From assembly GCA_023228865.1 (NCBI GenBank), contig JALOAH010000103.1, positions 1 through 12,363 on the forward strand: DNA of 12,363 nt, written 5' to 3'. The position numbers were made by a program, and so were the translations under genes. The notes beneath the pieces were generated by a model that was given only the letters and a program-made list of their open reading frames with translations, did not search any database and was not told the DNA's origin. This document shows, in pieces, positions 5,701 through 12,095 of the stretch (position 1 is the first letter of the stretch; every line of letters starts with the position of its first letter). Source of the DNA: Porticoccaceae bacterium (lineage in GTDB: Bacteria; Pseudomonadota; Gammaproteobacteria; Pseudomonadales; Porticoccaceae).

Positions 5701-6551
5701 GGTCGTTCCTCCTGGCAATCGTGCAGCAGATCGCTGCCCAGATTGCCTTGCTGAACATGGGTGGGCAGCCAATGGATATAGCGCAGCGTGCTCTTCAGAT
5801 CACCGTGGCCGAGCAGTTGCTGGAGTTTGTAGGTGGGCATTCCCGCCTCCAGCTGATGGGTGGCGTAAGCGTGACGCAAACTGTGGAGGCTACCCTGCTT
5901 GTGAACACCGGCAGCCGTCTTGGCGCGGTGAAATGCCTTGGCGAGAGTGGTGCGATCCAGGGGGCGCGATGGCTCGGCGCCATAGAACAGCCACTCCCGA
6001 GGCCGATAGGCCAGCCAGTAGCGGCGCAGCCACTGCAACAAGGTGTCGGGCAGGATCACCGTGCGATCCTTGCCACCCTTGCCTTGGCGGATATGCACCC
6101 AATGCCGGGTGCTGTCGATATCCGCGACCCGCAGGTGCAGTAGCTCGCTGACGCGCAAGCCCAGGGCATAGGCTGTGGCAAACATCGTCGCGTGTTTCAA
6201 ATTGGCTGTTTCTGCCAGTATCCGTCCAACCTCGTCCCGCGTCAGCAATTCGGGAATCCGCTGAGGCTGCCGGGGGTAGCGCACTGCATACAGGGTTGGC
6301 GGGCGCTGCAACACCTGATGATTGAGAAAGCGCATACCGTTGACCACCAGACGGACACTGGCGGCGGCCAGGTGCTGATCGGTCAACAGGTGGAGCACAT
6401 AGCGTTCCAGTTCATCGACAGCGATACGGTCTGGAGAGCGATTGAAGTGGCGCGCCACTTTGGCAACCGCGTAGAGATAGGTTTGTTGGGTGGCGGGTGA
6501 GAGTCCCTTCAGCACCATGGTATCGATCATTTTTTGACGTAATGGCGTCAT
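5697..6551 (-). CDS. Tyrosine recombinase (XerC/D-like integrase) of the HUH element
   Basis: A 284-aa protein. Residues about 1-85 form the SAM-like N-terminal DNA-binding domain (MTPLRQKMIDTMVLKGLSPA..). The catalytic domain follows with R133 (LGLRVSELL), the beta-hairpin lysine in QGKGGKDR (156-163), H223-x-x-R226 (HSLRHAYATH), H249 (LLGHGD) and the nucleophile Y258 (RYIHW). All six conserved positions are present. The start at 6551 has AGGTG upstream, partly inside an inverted repeat. Its stop overlaps the transposase start by 4 bases (ATGA), so the two enzymes are translationally coupled and probably act in one pathway. Its role in these elements is not established; resolving a replicative intermediate or circularising the element are guesses. 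Confidence 0.9.
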   Translation of the reverse strand: MTPLRQKMIDTMVLKGLSPATQQTYLYAVAKVARHFNRSPDRIAVDELERYVLHLLTDQHLAAASVRLVVNGMRFLNHQVLQRPPTLYAVRYPRQPQRIPELLTRDEVGRILAETANLKHATMFATAYALGLRVSELLHLRVADIDSTRHWVHIRQGKGGKDRTVILPDTLLQWLRRYWLAYRPREWLFYGAEPSRPLDRTTLAKAFHRAKTAAGVHKQGSLHSLRHAYATHQLEAGMPTYKLQQLLGHGDLKSTLRYIHWLPTHVQQGNLGSDLLHDCQEERP

Positions 6552-6552
6552 G

Positions 6553-6606
6553 ACTTATCACCTCATGCTGGTTTGAGAATCCGGCCTCAGAAGCCGTGTG
6601 ATAAGT
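6553..6606 (-). promoter_or_regulatory. Inverted repeat in recombinase leader, touching its ribosome binding site
   Basis: ACTTATCAC (6553-6561) and GTGATAAGT (6598-6606) are perfect 9-bp complements, with a further short inverted pair inside the loop. On the recombinase mRNA the downstream arm covers part of the Shine-Dalgarno (AGGTG) just before the ATG at 6551. Such structures can keep outside transcripts from translating mobile-element genes. The sequence is clear; the regulatory role is inferred. Confidence 0.4.
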
Positions 6607-6660
6607 GTGGAACAAGATCGGAGGGAGAGGACTCAGGGAGGCAGAGGAGGTGGAGATGGA

Positions 6661-6686
6661 GCCACCGCGCAGCGGTTTAGTTCAAC
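6661..6686 (-). repeat. Right inverted end repeat of the nested element
   Basis: On the minus strand it reads GTTGAACTAAACCGCTGCGC then GGTGGC, matching 4257-4282 at 24 of 26 positions. It ends one base before the IS3 right terminal repeat begins at 6688. Confidence 0.75.
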
Positions 6687-6687
6687 C

Positions 6688-6724
6688 TCTACTTTTAACT
6701 GCGGTTAAAAATGGGGGGATTACC
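6688..6724 (-). repeat. IS3-family right terminal inverted repeat
   Basis: TCTACTTTTAACT at the inner side and TGGGGGGATTACC at the outer side are complements of the two ends of 3049-3086. The middle is diverged and one base shorter. It is separated from orfB by the nested element. Confidence 0.78.
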
Positions 6725-6763
6725 TAATAGCCTGATTATGCAGCAAGGTGCCGCATAATCATT

Positions 6764-6887
6764 ATTATAAAGACGCCTTCATAATGAAGGCACGGAATTC
6801 TATTTGTTTTCATCATGTTGATAAATTAGGTATTTTTCGAGCATTCGCTACTATGGCTTTCATTATAAAGGCAGGCGCCTTTGTAAT
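6764..6887. promoter_or_regulatory. Two related dyad repeats upstream of intI, possible attI or operator remnant
   Basis: The first dyad is around 6764-6791: ATTATAAAG..CGCCTTCATAAT, with perfect GCCTTCAT (6775-6782) and ATGAAGGC (6784-6791). The second is at 6862-6887: ATTATAAAGGC (6862-6872) pairing with GCCTTTGTAAT (6877-6887) through one G-T. The two copies share ATTATAAAG and CGCCTT in the same order, about 98 bp apart. A further 9-bp inverted repeat, TGATTATGC/GCATAATCA, lies at 6733-6761. In a normal integron the attI site and the divergent cassette promoter lie here. No GTTRRRY core is present, so attI identity is not shown. Confidence 0.35.
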
Positions 6888-7418
6888 AGCTGAACTATGA
6901 CGCAGGAAAGGATTTCTATTTTCAAGCATGGAGGTGTTTGTCATGAGCCAGTCGCCCTTTCTCAACTCCGTTCGTGAATTCATGCTGGTAGGAGGTTATA
7001 GTCGTCGTACAATAGACGCATATGTATACTGGACAAAGCGCTTTATTCTGTTCCGCAATAAGGCGCACCCGTCGAAGTTGGGGAGGACGAAATAGTTGAA
7101 TTTCTGTTTTATGTCGCGGTTAAAGCTTCAGTTGCGCGCTCTACTCAGGCAGTTGCGTTGAATGCTATTGTCTTTCTGTATGACAGGTTGCTCCATAAGC
7201 CTGTCGGTGATGTGAGTGAGTTCCGTCAAGCGAACCGGCAAGCAAAGTTGCCGGTTGTGCTTACAAGAAAGGAAATATCTGATCTTTTTGCCCAGCTGTC
7301 CGGAACACATAAACTGATTGCCGGGCTGCTGTATGGCTCCGGACTTCGCCGTATTGAATTGGTGCGTTTGAGGGTGAAGGATGTTGATTTTGATTATCTC
7401 CAGTTGAGAATCATCTTT

Positions 7419-7460
7419 GGCAAGGGTGGCAAGGGTGGCAAGGGTGGCAAGGGTGGCAAG
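7419..7460 (+). repeat. 9-bp tandem repeat (GGCAAGGGT), about 4.7 copies
   Basis: Four perfect copies of GGCAAGGGT (7419-7454) are followed by GGCAAG. They encode [14 protein letters not shown] at the conserved box that in related integrases reads GKGGK(H/N)R and carries the catalytic lysine. Expansion of this unit by slippage has probably added three 9-bp copies, in frame. Confidence 0.85.
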
Positions 7461-7874
7461 CACCGCCTGGTGACGCTGGCGGAAGAGCTGGTTGAACCCT
7501 TGAAGTATCAGGTAAAGAAAGTTCAGTTTTATTTGTCTGAAGATCTGAGCAACCCTAATTTCGCTGGGGTATTTATGCCGGATGCCCTCGAAAGAAAATA
7601 TCCCAATGCCAATAGGACGTTGAGCTGGCAATACCTGTTTTCCTCCGCCACTTTAAGTGTTGATCCCAGAAATGGACTGATTCGGCGACATCACATTGAT
7701 GAAAACGGCATCAACCGATTTCTGAAAACGGCCACTCGAAATGCAGGGATACAAAAAGATGTAACTTGCCACAGGCTACGCCATTCATTCGCTACCCATT
7801 TATTGCAGTCGGGTGCTGATATTCGCACGGTGCAGCAACAGCTTGGCCATGCGGATGTGAAAACTACCGAAATT

Positions 7875-7924
7875 GCTGCTTCCGGCGTCCTGCCTCTGGC
7901 GGCACTTGTGCGTCCTGCACATCG
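7875..7924. other. 50-bp insertion before the intI catalytic tyrosine codon
   Basis: Coding sequence ..GACGTGAAAACT..GAAATT stops at 7874 and resumes at 7925 with TAC ACG CAC (Tyr-Thr-His), the expected next residues. The 50 bases between are GC-rich, not a multiple of three, and contain GCGTCCTGC twice (7885-7893 and 7910-7918). No flanking target duplication is evident. The origin is unknown. Confidence 0.7.
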
Positions 7925-8038
7925 TACACGCACGTACTCAAACAAGGAGCGCATGGGGTAAAGAGTCCTCTCAGCAATCTTTAAATGTGCCCTTTAGTTA
8001 AGAGCTTAGATCGTCTCTGTCAGCGCGAGAGTCGGTAA

Positions 8039-9211
8039 CTATTTGCTTTGGCTGTCAACTTCCGCCAACGCCCCCAGCACCGTATTTAAAAACCGAAATC
8101 CCAGGGGCGTGGTTGCCAAGTATTTATCCGCCGGTTGCAGCAATCCTTTGGTTACCAGGGTTTGCCATTGAGGTGCAACGACAGCAAAGTCGACACCGGT
8201 TCTTTGTTGAAATAATTCAAACGGCACGCCGTCCATCAGGCGCAGGGCGTTCATTAAAAATTCCAGGGGCAGTTCCTGTGGCGCGATTTGAGTGCTGCTG
8301 GCGATAAAGTTGCCCGCTGTTTCCCTGCTGCGCGCCAGGTAGTTGGCGGGGGCGCGGGTTTTGCTGTGGCGAAGAATATGGCCGCTGTCGGCCTGGGTAA
8401 TTTTGCCGTGGGCGCCTGCGCCTATGCCGAGGTAGTCGCCAAATTGCCAGTAGTTGAGGTTGTGGCGAGATTGTCGCTCCGGTTGCGCATAGGCCGAGAC
8501 TTCGTAGTGGTTAAAACCGGCGGCGGTCAGCAGTTGGTGACCCTGCTCCTGAATGTCGCCGAGAATATCTTCGTCGGGGAGTGACGGCGGCTGTTTGTAG
8601 AAAGCGGTGTTGGCCTCAATGGTGAGCTGGTACCAGGACAGGTGGGTGGGGTTCATATCCAGTGCCAGTTTGAGATCGGCCAGCGCTGCGTTGACGCTCT
8701 GATCGGGCAGGCCGTGCATGAGGTCGAGATTGAAATTATCAAAGCCGGCGTTGCGGGCGCTGCTGGCGGCGGTGATGGCGCTGGCGCGGTCGTGAATGCG
8801 GCCAAGGGCGGAAAGCTGCTGGTTGTTGAAGCTTTGAATACCGATGGAAAGGCGGTTGACACCGGCACTGCGGTAGCCGCGAAAGCGCGCCTGTTCAAAG
8901 GTGCCGGGGTTGGCTTCCAGGGTGATTTCGATATCTGCCGCAAAGCCGATTCGCTGCTCTGCGGCGTTGAGTATTTCGCCAATGGCTGCAGGAGAAAACA
9001 GGCTGGGGGTGCCGCCGCCAAAAAAGATCGAAATCAGTTTGCGCCCCTGCACCTGGGGCAGATCCGCTTGCAGGTCGGCGATCAGAGCCGCCACATAGTC
9101 GGCTTCGGGAATGTCGCCTTTGGCCTCGTGGGAGTTGAAATCGCAGTAGGGGCATTTGCGCACACACCAGGGAATATGCACATACAGGGACAGGGGTGGA
9201 AGCACGAGCAT
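8039..9211 (-). CDS. hemW: HemW, radical-SAM haem chaperone (formerly 'oxygen-independent coproporphyrinogen oxidase-like')
   Basis: A 390-aa protein from the ATG at 9211, whose first base is the last base of the rdgB stop (TGATG). A longer open frame upstream lies within rdgB and is rejected. The radical-SAM cluster motif C-x3-C-x2-C is C16-C20-C23 (WCVRKCPYCDFNSH), followed by FGGGTPS (64-70), LEANPGT and the SIGIQSFN loop. The C-terminal HemW winged-helix region spans about 310-385. Length agrees with the family (about 380). HemN proper carries an extra N-terminal part and one more Cys (CxxxCxxCxC); here the last position is F, as in HemW. HemW proteins bind haem and deliver it to respiratory enzymes rather than oxidising coproporphyrinogen. 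It is last in the operon-like run and is probably translated by coupling from rdgB. Confidence 0.93.
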   Translation of the reverse strand: MLVLPPLSLYVHIPWCVRKCPYCDFNSHEAKGDIPEADYVAALIADLQADLPQVQGRKLISIFFGGGTPSLFSPAAIGEILNAAEQRIGFAADIEITLEANPGTFEQARFRGYRSAGVNRLSIGIQSFNNQQLSALGRIHDRASAITAASSARNAGFDNFNLDLMHGLPDQSVNAALADLKLALDMNPTHLSWYQLTIEANTAFYKQPPSLPDEDILGDIQEQGHQLLTAAGFNHYEVSAYAQPERQSRHNLNYWQFGDYLGIGAGAHGKITQADSGHILRHSKTRAPANYLARSRETAGNFIASSTQIAPQELPLEFLMNALRLMDGVPFELFQQRTGVDFAVVAPQWQTLVTKGLLQPADKYLATTPLGFRFLNTVLGALAEVDSQSK

Positions 9212-9822
9212 CAGGGAAAGAGCTTGGGGTTGTTGCTGAGTTTGTCGAGAAGCTGGCGCATGGCGCGGGCGCGGTGGCTGAGGGTGTTTTTGACTTCCTT
9301 GGTGAGTTCGGCGGCGGTGCAGTTTTGCTCTTTGACAAAAAACAACGGGTCGTAGCCAAAGCCGTGTTCGCCCCTGGGTTTGTCGGCGATGATCCCCTCC
9401 CAGGTACCCTGGCAGATAAGGGGTGTGGGGTCTTCGTGGTGGCGCATAAACACCAGCAGGCACTGAAAGCGGGCACTGCGTTTTTCTTCTTCAATGCCCT
9501 CAAGGAGTTTGAGCAGTTTGTCGTTGTTGCTGGCGTCGCTGGCGCCTTCGCCGGAAAAGCGCGACGAATAAATCCCCGGCGCGCCCTGAAGGTAATCCAC
9601 TTCCAGGCCGGAATCGTCGGCGATGGCGGGCAGGCCGCTGATTTTGGCGGCGTGGCGGGCTTTGATAATGGCGTTTTCGACAAAGCTCAAACCGGTTTCT
9701 TCCGGTTCAGCTTTGGAAAATTCCGCCACCGGCACAACGGTAAAATCCTGGCCTGCCAGGAGATGGCGAAACTCCTTGAGTTTGCCTTTATTGCCGCTGG
9801 CCAGAACGATACTGTGGCTCAT
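9211..9822 (-). CDS. rdgB: dITP/XTP pyrophosphatase (RdgB/HAM1 family)
   Basis: A 203-aa cytoplasmic enzyme that hydrolyses dITP, ITP and XTP to monophosphates plus pyrophosphate, keeping deaminated purines out of DNA and RNA. The family motifs are in order: SGNKGKLKEF (9-18, phosphate binding), ADDSGLEVDYLQGAPGIYSS (68-87, with the catalytic Asp of DDSG), HGFGYDPLFF (153-162) and SHRARA (182-187, base recognition). Length fits the family (about 195-205). Its start lies 5 bp after the DUF4426 stop, and its TGA overlaps the hemW ATG. The rdgB-hemW pairing is common in gammaproteobacteria. It is intact and complete. Confidence 0.95.
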   Translation of the reverse strand: MSHSIVLASGNKGKLKEFRHLLAGQDFTVVPVAEFSKAEPEETGLSFVENAIIKARHAAKISGLPAIADDSGLEVDYLQGAPGIYSSRFSGEGASDASNNDKLLKLLEGIEEEKRSARFQCLLVFMRHHEDPTPLICQGTWEGIIADKPRGEHGFGYDPLFFVKEQNCTAAELTKEVKNTLSHRARAMRQLLDKLSNNPKLFP

Positions 9823-9827
9823 GGCAG

Positions 9828-10259
9828 TCAGTCCAGATAAAAGGTGCGCTGAAAGGTGAAGGTGTTGGTTTGGTCGCTGTCTGCGGGGCGCACATGAATG
9901 GTAAAGGTGAGAGGGTCTTCGTTATCAAAGGTGAAGGGCGCCAGGTAATAAACCGCATCCCCTTCGCGGATTTCAGTAAAGTTGAGGGTTTGCTGCTGCT
10001 GAATAAGGTTGTTGACCGTGCCGCCCACCAGTGCGGTTTTGCCTGCCGTCGCCCCTTCGGGAACAACGGCGATATTGACCAGACCCTTGTCCTTGCCGCG
10101 GGTTATTTTGTAGATGCTGGCAACTTCAGCGCTGATAAAGCTGCTGTTAAAGGCGCTGTAATAAACTTTGTTGTCATCAAAGATTTTTGTTGCGGATTCT
10201 TGGCCAAAGGTGGCCGCAGACGAGAGAAGCAGGCTTGCGACCAGAATCATCATTTTCAT
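9828..10259 (-). CDS. DUF4426 family exported protein
   Basis: A 143-aa protein with a signal peptide: basic MKMM, a hydrophobic core ILVASLLLSSAA, and probable cleavage near residues 19-20 (TFG-QES). The mature part is about 120 residues, beta-rich, in the usual DUF4426 length range, and ends RTFYLD. These proteins are predicted to be periplasmic, and the family repeatedly occurs between metW and rdgB. Function is unknown. GGGAG lies about 8-11 nt before the ATG. Gaps of 21 bp to metW and 5 bp to rdgB indicate one transcript. Confidence 0.85.
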   Translation of the reverse strand: MKMMILVASLLLSSAATFGQESATKIFDDNKVYYSAFNSSFISAEVASIYKITRGKDKGLVNIAVVPEGATAGKTALVGGTVNNLIQQQQTLNFTEIREGDAVYYLAPFTFDNEDPLTFTIHVRPADSDQTNTFTFQRTFYLD

Positions 10260-10280
10260 CGTTGTAGCTCCCGTAGGGCG

Positions 10281-10874
10281 TTATTTGCTCAGGTGATAAA
10301 TAGCGGTCTCACCAAACAGATTAGGCCATATTCCTTTAAGTTGCCTGTCTGGCGAATGCTGGGTGGTAAATTCCCGATTGAGAATACGAATGTTCATGTC
10401 CCGGCACAGGGCTTCAAAATCCTTGACCGTGCAAAAGTGAATGTTGGGCGTGTCGTACCACTGCCAGCTCAACTGTTTGGTCACAGGCATTCGGCCTTTG
10501 AATACCAGGTGGCTGCGGGCGCGAATGCTGCCGAAGTTGGGAAAGGTGACCACGCACTCCTTGCCGATGCGCAGCATTTCGGCAATGGTTTTGTCGGGGC
10601 GTTTCAGGGTTTGCAGGGAATAGGTCATTACCACTGTGTCAAAACTGTCGTCGCCGAAATGGGACAGCCCCTGGTTGATGTCGGTTTCGATAACGTTGAC
10701 GCCTTTGGCAATGCAAGCGGTGATTTGCGCCGCATCGATTTCGAGACCATAGCCTTCGATGTCGTGGCTCTGTTTGAGACTGTGGAGCAGGGTGCCGTCG
10801 CCGCAGCCGAGGTCGAGGACGCGGCTGCTTCTGGCAATCCACTGTTTGAGAATATCGAGATCAAGCCGCAACAT
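10281..10874 (-). CDS. metW: Methionine biosynthesis protein MetW
   Basis: A 197-aa class I SAM-dependent methyltransferase-fold protein. The SAM-binding motif I is VLDLGCGDGTLL (19-30), followed by an acidic motif at GLEID and the DSFDTVVMTYSLQTL region, with the MetW-typical VTFPNFG and WYDTPNIHF stretches. MetW partners MetX and in several bacteria stimulates or completes homoserine acyltransferase activity; its own methyl acceptor is not firmly known. Start and metX stop overlap as TGATG, with a strong GGAGG 6 nt before the ATG, inside metX. This is the standard metX-metW pair. Confidence 0.95.
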   Translation of the reverse strand: MLRLDLDILKQWIARSSRVLDLGCGDGTLLHSLKQSHDIEGYGLEIDAAQITACIAKGVNVIETDINQGLSHFGDDSFDTVVMTYSLQTLKRPDKTIAEMLRIGKECVVTFPNFGSIRARSHLVFKGRMPVTKQLSWQWYDTPNIHFCTVKDFEALCRDMNIRILNREFTTQHSPDRQLKGIWPNLFGETAIYHLSK

Positions 10875-12046
10875 CAGGCACCTCCCCGGGAATTTGCCCG
10901 CTCTGTGCGAATATCGGCGGCAACCCCCTGCATATAGGCGGAAAATACGGCTTCGTAGCGCTCGTTGGGGAGCAAAAAAGCGTCGTGACCGAGGTCGGAT
11001 TCAATGCGGGCATAACTGACATCCCGGTTGGCCGCCACCAGGGCGTTGACGATTTCCTCGGAGCGCTGCGGTGAAAAACGCCAATCGCTGGAAAAGGAGA
11101 TCACCAGAAATTTACTCAGGGCGTGGCGGAAAGCCTGCACCGGGTCGTGGTTGTATTCCCGGGCGAGGTCAAAATAGTCGAGAATTTTCGTCATCAGCAG
11201 ATAGGTGTTGGCGTCAAAACTGCCGGAAAAGCTGTCGCCCTGATAGCGCAGATAGCTTTCCACCTGAAATTCAATGGGGCCTTCGAGGCCGCGCTCAAAG
11301 GAACCCTGGCGCAATTCGCGGCCAAAGCGGGTGCCCATCAGTTCATCAGACAGGTAGGTGACGTGGCCAATCATGCGCGCCAGTGCGAGGCCGTTGCGGG
11401 GCAGGCTGTTGTATTTGAGATAATCGCCGTTGTGAAATTCCGGGTCTGTGGTAATGGCGCGGCGAGCAATTTCGTTAAAGGCGATGTTCTGGGCGCTGAG
11501 TTTCATGGCGGAGGCAATCACCACACAGTTGCGCACCCGTTCCGGGTATTCCAGCGCCCAGCGCATGGCGTTCATGCCCCCCAGGCTGCCGCCGATCACC
11601 GCCGCCCATTGGCGAATGCCCAGTTTGGCGGCGAGGCGGGATTGGCTGTGAACCCAGTCGCGGGCGCGCAGCGGCGGAAACTCCCTGCCCCAGGCTTTGC
11701 CGGTGTCCGGGTTGATGGAACGCGGTCCGGTGCTGCCATGGCAGCCGCCAAGGTTGTTGAGGGCAACCACAAAAAAATGATTGGTGTCGATGGGTTTGCC
11801 GGGGCCGATGTAGTGATCCCACCAGCCGGGGCGCTTTTCGTCTTCGCTGTGGTAACCGGCGGCGTGGTGGTGGCCGCTGAGGGCGTGGCAGATCAGCACG
11901 CCATTGCTGGCGTCGCTGTTGAGTTCGCCATAGGTTTCCACCATCAGCTCGTAACCGGACAACACCCGGCCACAGGCCAGTTCCAGGGGTTCGTCAAATT
12001 TGAACAGTTGGGGGCTGACTATGCCCACGGAGCCTAGTTGATCCAC
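10874..12046 (-). CDS. metX: Homoserine O-acyltransferase MetX (probably succinyltransferase)
   Basis: A 390-aa alpha/beta-hydrolase-fold enzyme that acylates the hydroxyl of L-homoserine, the first committed step of methionine synthesis. The nucleophile elbow GGSLGGM holds S154; D321 (SSDWRFSP) and H354 (LGHDAF) complete the triad. [12 protein letters not shown] (53-64) and [14 protein letters not shown] (75-88) are typical of MetX. Its likeness to pseudomonad MetX and the linked metW favour succinyl-CoA as donor (MetXS), but acetyl-CoA cannot be ruled out from sequence alone. The start is a GTG at 12046 with no clear Shine-Dalgarno; homologues begin around SVGIVSPQ, so the true start could be the GTG at codon 7. 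The gap from the pyruvate kinase stop is 49 bp. No SAM riboswitch is recognisable there. Confidence 0.93.
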   Translation of the reverse strand: MDQLGSVGIVSPQLFKFDEPLELACGRVLSGYELMVETYGELNSDASNGVLICHALSGHHHAAGYHSEDEKRPGWWDHYIGPGKPIDTNHFFVVALNNLGGCHGSTGPRSINPDTGKAWGREFPPLRARDWVHSQSRLAAKLGIRQWAAVIGGSLGGMNAMRWALEYPERVRNCVVIASAMKLSAQNIAFNEIARRAITTDPEFHNGDYLKYNSLPRNGLALARMIGHVTYLSDELMGTRFGRELRQGSFERGLEGPIEFQVESYLRYQGDSFSGSFDANTYLLMTKILDYFDLAREYNHDPVQAFRHALSKFLVISFSSDWRFSPQRSEEIVNALVAANRDVSYARIESDLGHDAFLLPNERYEAVFSAYMQGVAADIRTERANSRGGA

Positions 12047-12095
12047 GGTGCTTGTTTATCTCTCAATGTTGTTGGTGCGCCAATTCTACACGGGG

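Larger units (their letters stand above)
4257..6686 (-). mobile_element. Nested tyrosine-recombinase/IS91-type HUH element
   Basis: A roughly 2.43-kb unit with 26-bp inverted ends (4257-4282 and 6661-6686, two mismatches) encodes, leftward, a tyrosine recombinase and an IS91-type transposase with overlapping frames. A subset of IS91-family elements is known to carry an upstream tyrosine recombinase; the unusual part is the long inverted end repeat, since IS91 itself lacks classical inverted repeats. It interrupts the IS3-family element between orfB and its right terminal repeat. Exact boundaries are inferred only from the repeats; CCT flanks both ends (4254-4256 and 6686-6688), which may or may not be a target duplication. 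Confidence 0.75.
3049..6724 (+). mobile_element. IS3-family (IS407-group-like) insertion sequence, interrupted by a second element
   Basis: The left end at 3049 begins GGTAATCCCCCCA and the right end at 6712-6724 is its exact complement. The similarity continues inward to AGTCAAAAGTAGA (left, to 3086) and its near-complement (right, from 6688). Between the ends are orfA and orfB of IS3 type and a nested recombinase/HUH element (about 4257-6686). Removing the nested element leaves roughly 1.25 kb, normal for IS3-family members. No target-site duplication is visible: the bases outside the ends are TTAT on the left and TAAT on the right. Either the duplication has decayed or the ends come from two different insertion events. 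Confidence 0.8.
6943..7984 (+). pseudogene. intI: Integron integrase (IntI), degenerate
   Basis: The ATG at 6943 has GGAGG 8 nt upstream and opens MSQSPFLNSVREFM, a typical IntI start. The frame breaks near 7081-7085 by loss of one base (GGGAGGAC where GGGGAGGAC would keep frame) and continues in the frame ending at 7961. The IntI-specific patch is present ([27 protein letters not shown]), as are the catalytic region [18 protein letters not shown] and [13 protein letters not shown] 50-bp insertion (7875-7924) then breaks the frame exactly before the catalytic tyrosine. The rest resumes after it as [19 protein letters not shown] and a TAA at 7982-7984. The resemblance is to chromosomal integron integrases such as the Vibrio type. 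With two frameshifts and a repeat expansion it should not make active enzyme. It faces hemW tail to tail, 54 bp away. Confidence 0.88.

Noticed and set aside
5701..5772. N-terminal extension of the HUH transposase frame
   Set aside because: It overlaps the recombinase C-terminus; the ATG at 5700 has a strong AGGAGG at the right distance and ATGA overlap.
5454..6151. Rightward frames opposite the recombinase and transposase
   Set aside because: Antisense shadows in GC-rich coding DNA.
6733..6761. TGATTATGC..GCATAATCA as an attC site
   Set aside because: It lacks the RYYYAAC/GTTRRRY cores, so it is listed only as an inverted repeat.
7985..8038. Terminator between the convergent intI remnant and hemW
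   Set aside because: Only a 4-bp CTCT..AGAG pairing and no U-tract; too weak to call.
8642..9355. Rightward open frame (237 codons) opposite hemW and rdgB
   Set aside because: Antisense shadow of two intact conserved genes.
9212..9463. N-terminal extension of the hemW frame
   Set aside because: The extra residues lie within rdgB, lack HemW similarity, and the ATG at 9211 fits both family length and TGATG coupling.
9870..10937. Long rightward open frame (355 codons) opposite metW and the DUF4426 gene
   Set aside because: It is antisense to two well-recognised genes, has no family resemblance and reflects GC-rich codon use on the other strand.
11123..12037. Long rightward open frame (304 codons) opposite metX
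   Set aside because: Shadow of metX; low-complexity Ala/Gly/Val-rich translation with no recognisable motif.
12047..12095. Possible SAM-sensing riboswitch before metX
   Set aside because: The 49-bp gap is too short for SAM-I and shows no recognisable SAM-II/SAM-V core or pseudoknot.
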